From Bacillus sp. SG-1 (GTDB taxonomy: Bacteria > Bacillota > Bacilli > Bacillales > Bacillaceae_B): DNA of 64,000 nucleotides. Both the position numbers and the translations under genes were made by a program. Of the stretch, positions 63,058-64,000 are shown piece after piece. Every line of letters begins with the position of its first letter. Position 1 is the first letter of the stretch. The stretch is taken from NCBI RefSeq assembly GCF_000181495.1, contig NZ_ABCF01000001.1, forward strand, positions 124,001-188,000, in the 5' to 3' direction. Under the pieces are notes generated by a model, which saw nothing but the letters and a program-made list of their open reading frames with translations, was not told the DNA's origin and did not search any database.

Positions 63058-64000
63058 CGTATAATTGTTACATCAACATTTAAGTTGAATTCGGCGTTAG
63101 GATAAATTTCGCTCCACATCTCTTTAGTAAGTTCCTTTTCTCTGCTTACCGCCCGGTAGTGGGCACCGAAGCCAATGGGATCTGTGCCTTTTTCTTGTAG
63201 TTCTTTAATAACGGAGAGTCCTTCCTCTTTTATGGATTTTTCCATCTCTTTCTCAATCTTGTTTAAGACTGCTGGTTCAGACAAGTTAAAAGGAACTGTC
63301 ATTTCCAGAATTCTTGATTCAAGTGTAAGTTTAATATCAAACGATGGTTTACTTTTGTCAATAACATCAATTTTGTGCTTACTCTTTATGTTGTCCATGG
63401 TAATATGCAATTTTTCCTTTATTTCTTTTTCTTCTTCACTAAATGAGTCAGCTTCTTTAATTTCTTTCTCGAATGGTTTTGTTGACAATTCGACCTCGGT
63501 GTTGCCTGCCTTTAGTTCATTAACTAGAGAACGGACATAGAATATCTTCTCTCTATCCAGCACCCCGACTTTGCGATCATCTGAAAACAGGGCGAAGCCG
63601 TCAATTCCGACCTTATCTTCAATGATTGACAGCTGAGGGAGGATAGCGTCTTTCCCTACTGACCCGTAACTAGTTGTAAATGACTGAAGGGTAGGATTAG
63701 GAATTGTTTCGTTTTTGATGCTTATTTGAATTAAGTTATAAAGATAAGTTCCCATGTTGACCGGCTGGCTCTTTGGTTGAAAGGATAAGATTTTTTCTGC
63801 AGAGGGGGAAGCCACCGCCAAATAAATCATGTTTCCAATAGAGGCATCCCTTGATAATGTATCGACTAAGGGGCTGATGCCCTTTTTCGCTAATTCTTCC
63901 CCATATAGAGCGACGCGAAGCTGGCCGGAAACTAAATTATGGTCTGATTCCAAGTTCGCCTGCAGCCTGATTCCTTTACTTGTATTCGCATTACCGGTAA
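63039..64000 (-). CDS. Ger(x)C family spore germination protein, 5' end beyond the window
   Basis: The frame is open through the right edge; 320 codons are visible, including TGNANTSKGIRLQANLESDH upstream of the first internal Met. This is a GerA-type receptor C subunit, normally a lipoprotein of about 370-400 aa, so the signal peptide and first 50-80 residues are missing. Family blocks are HNLVSGQLRVALYGEELAKK, GISPLVDTLSRDASIGN, and the C-terminal DPIGFGAHYRA with EMWSEIYPNAEFNLNVDVTI followed by RTG. Partner A and B genes would be expected to the right. Confidence 0.88.
   Translation of the reverse strand, partial: TGNANTSKGIRLQANLESDHNLVSGQLRVALYGEELAKKGISPLVDTLSRDASIGNMIYLAVASPSAEKILSFQPKSQPVNMGTYLYNLIQISIKNETIPNPTLQSFTTSYGSVGKDAILPQLSIIEDKVGIDGFALFSDDRKVGVLDREKIFYVRSLVNELKAGNTEVELSTKPFEKEIKEADSFSEEEKEIKEKLHITMDNIKSKHKIDVIDKSKPSFDIKLTLESRILEMTVPFNLSEPAVLNKIEKEMEKSIKEEGLSVIKELQEKGTDPIGFGAHYRAVSREKELTKEMWSEIYPNAEFNLNVDVTIIRTGIID

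Overview
The window looks like a chromosomal segment of a spore-forming, low-to-moderate-GC Bacillaceae (Bacillus sensu lato). The grounds are AGGAGG-type ribosome binding sites, frequent GTG and TTG starts, T-box and preQ1 leaders, CcpA-like cre sites, two genes of the Sda sporulation-checkpoint family, a sporulenol-type cyclase, a Ger(x)C germination gene at the right edge, and several gene pairs known from Bacillus subtilis (malK-malR, odhA-odhB, yojN-yojO, xpaC-yaaN). No rRNA, tRNA, intact insertion sequence, prophage or CRISPR array was seen.

Layout. 1-5.8 kb: a cut-off membrane gene, then a malate module (two-component system MalK/MalR, malic enzyme behind a cre site, 2-hydroxycarboxylate symporter). 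5.8-14 kb: small accessory genes (lipoprotein, DUF2164, two divergent Nudix genes, a broken acetyltransferase, DinB-like protein), an antibiotic-resistance-type ABC-F gene with an elaborate attenuator leader, an SDR, an Sda-like gene and a GNAT. 14-18.8 kb: DDAH-like hydrolase, preQ1 riboswitch with queCDE, NrnB. 18.8-24.6 kb: 5-oxoprolinase genes pxpBCA, a membrane protein, sporulenol synthase. 25.3-32.4 kb: two tandem tryptophan T-boxes followed by trpEGDCFBA. 32.5-39.4 kb: MFS transporter, Hsp20-like spore protein, odhAB. 40.5-52.9 kb: second Sda-like gene, acyl-CoA synthetase, tandem-domain cyclotransferase, GNAT, DedA, MoxR/VWA pair, CPA1 antiporter and small proteins. 53-64 kb: yaaN-xpaC, acylphosphatase, DD-carboxypeptidase, a 1.3-kb gene-free interval with a candidate small RNA, paired fluoride channels, cupredoxin, AI-2E transporter, a frameshifted HD-GYP gene and a cut-off Ger(x)C gene.

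The non-coding DNA is unusually rich. (1) Four intergenic tandem arrays have unrelated primary sequence but the same period of about 52 bp and the same plan of a short inverted repeat plus an A-rich linker. (2) A palindromic repeat of about 120 bp (family A) occurs in four full and three decayed copies; two copies are interrupted by a second hairpin element (family B), one of them by two B elements, one of which carries a further internal insertion. (3) A third dispersed element (family X) has three copies. (4) At 57.7 kb a near-consensus promoter, a series of hairpins and an intrinsic terminator suggest an unannotated small RNA of about 107 nt.

Functionally the window is mostly housekeeping and metabolism (malate use, queuosine, tryptophan, TCA cycle, 5-oxoproline) with RNA-based control: preQ1, tandem T-box, and ribosome-mediated attenuation before the ABC-F gene.
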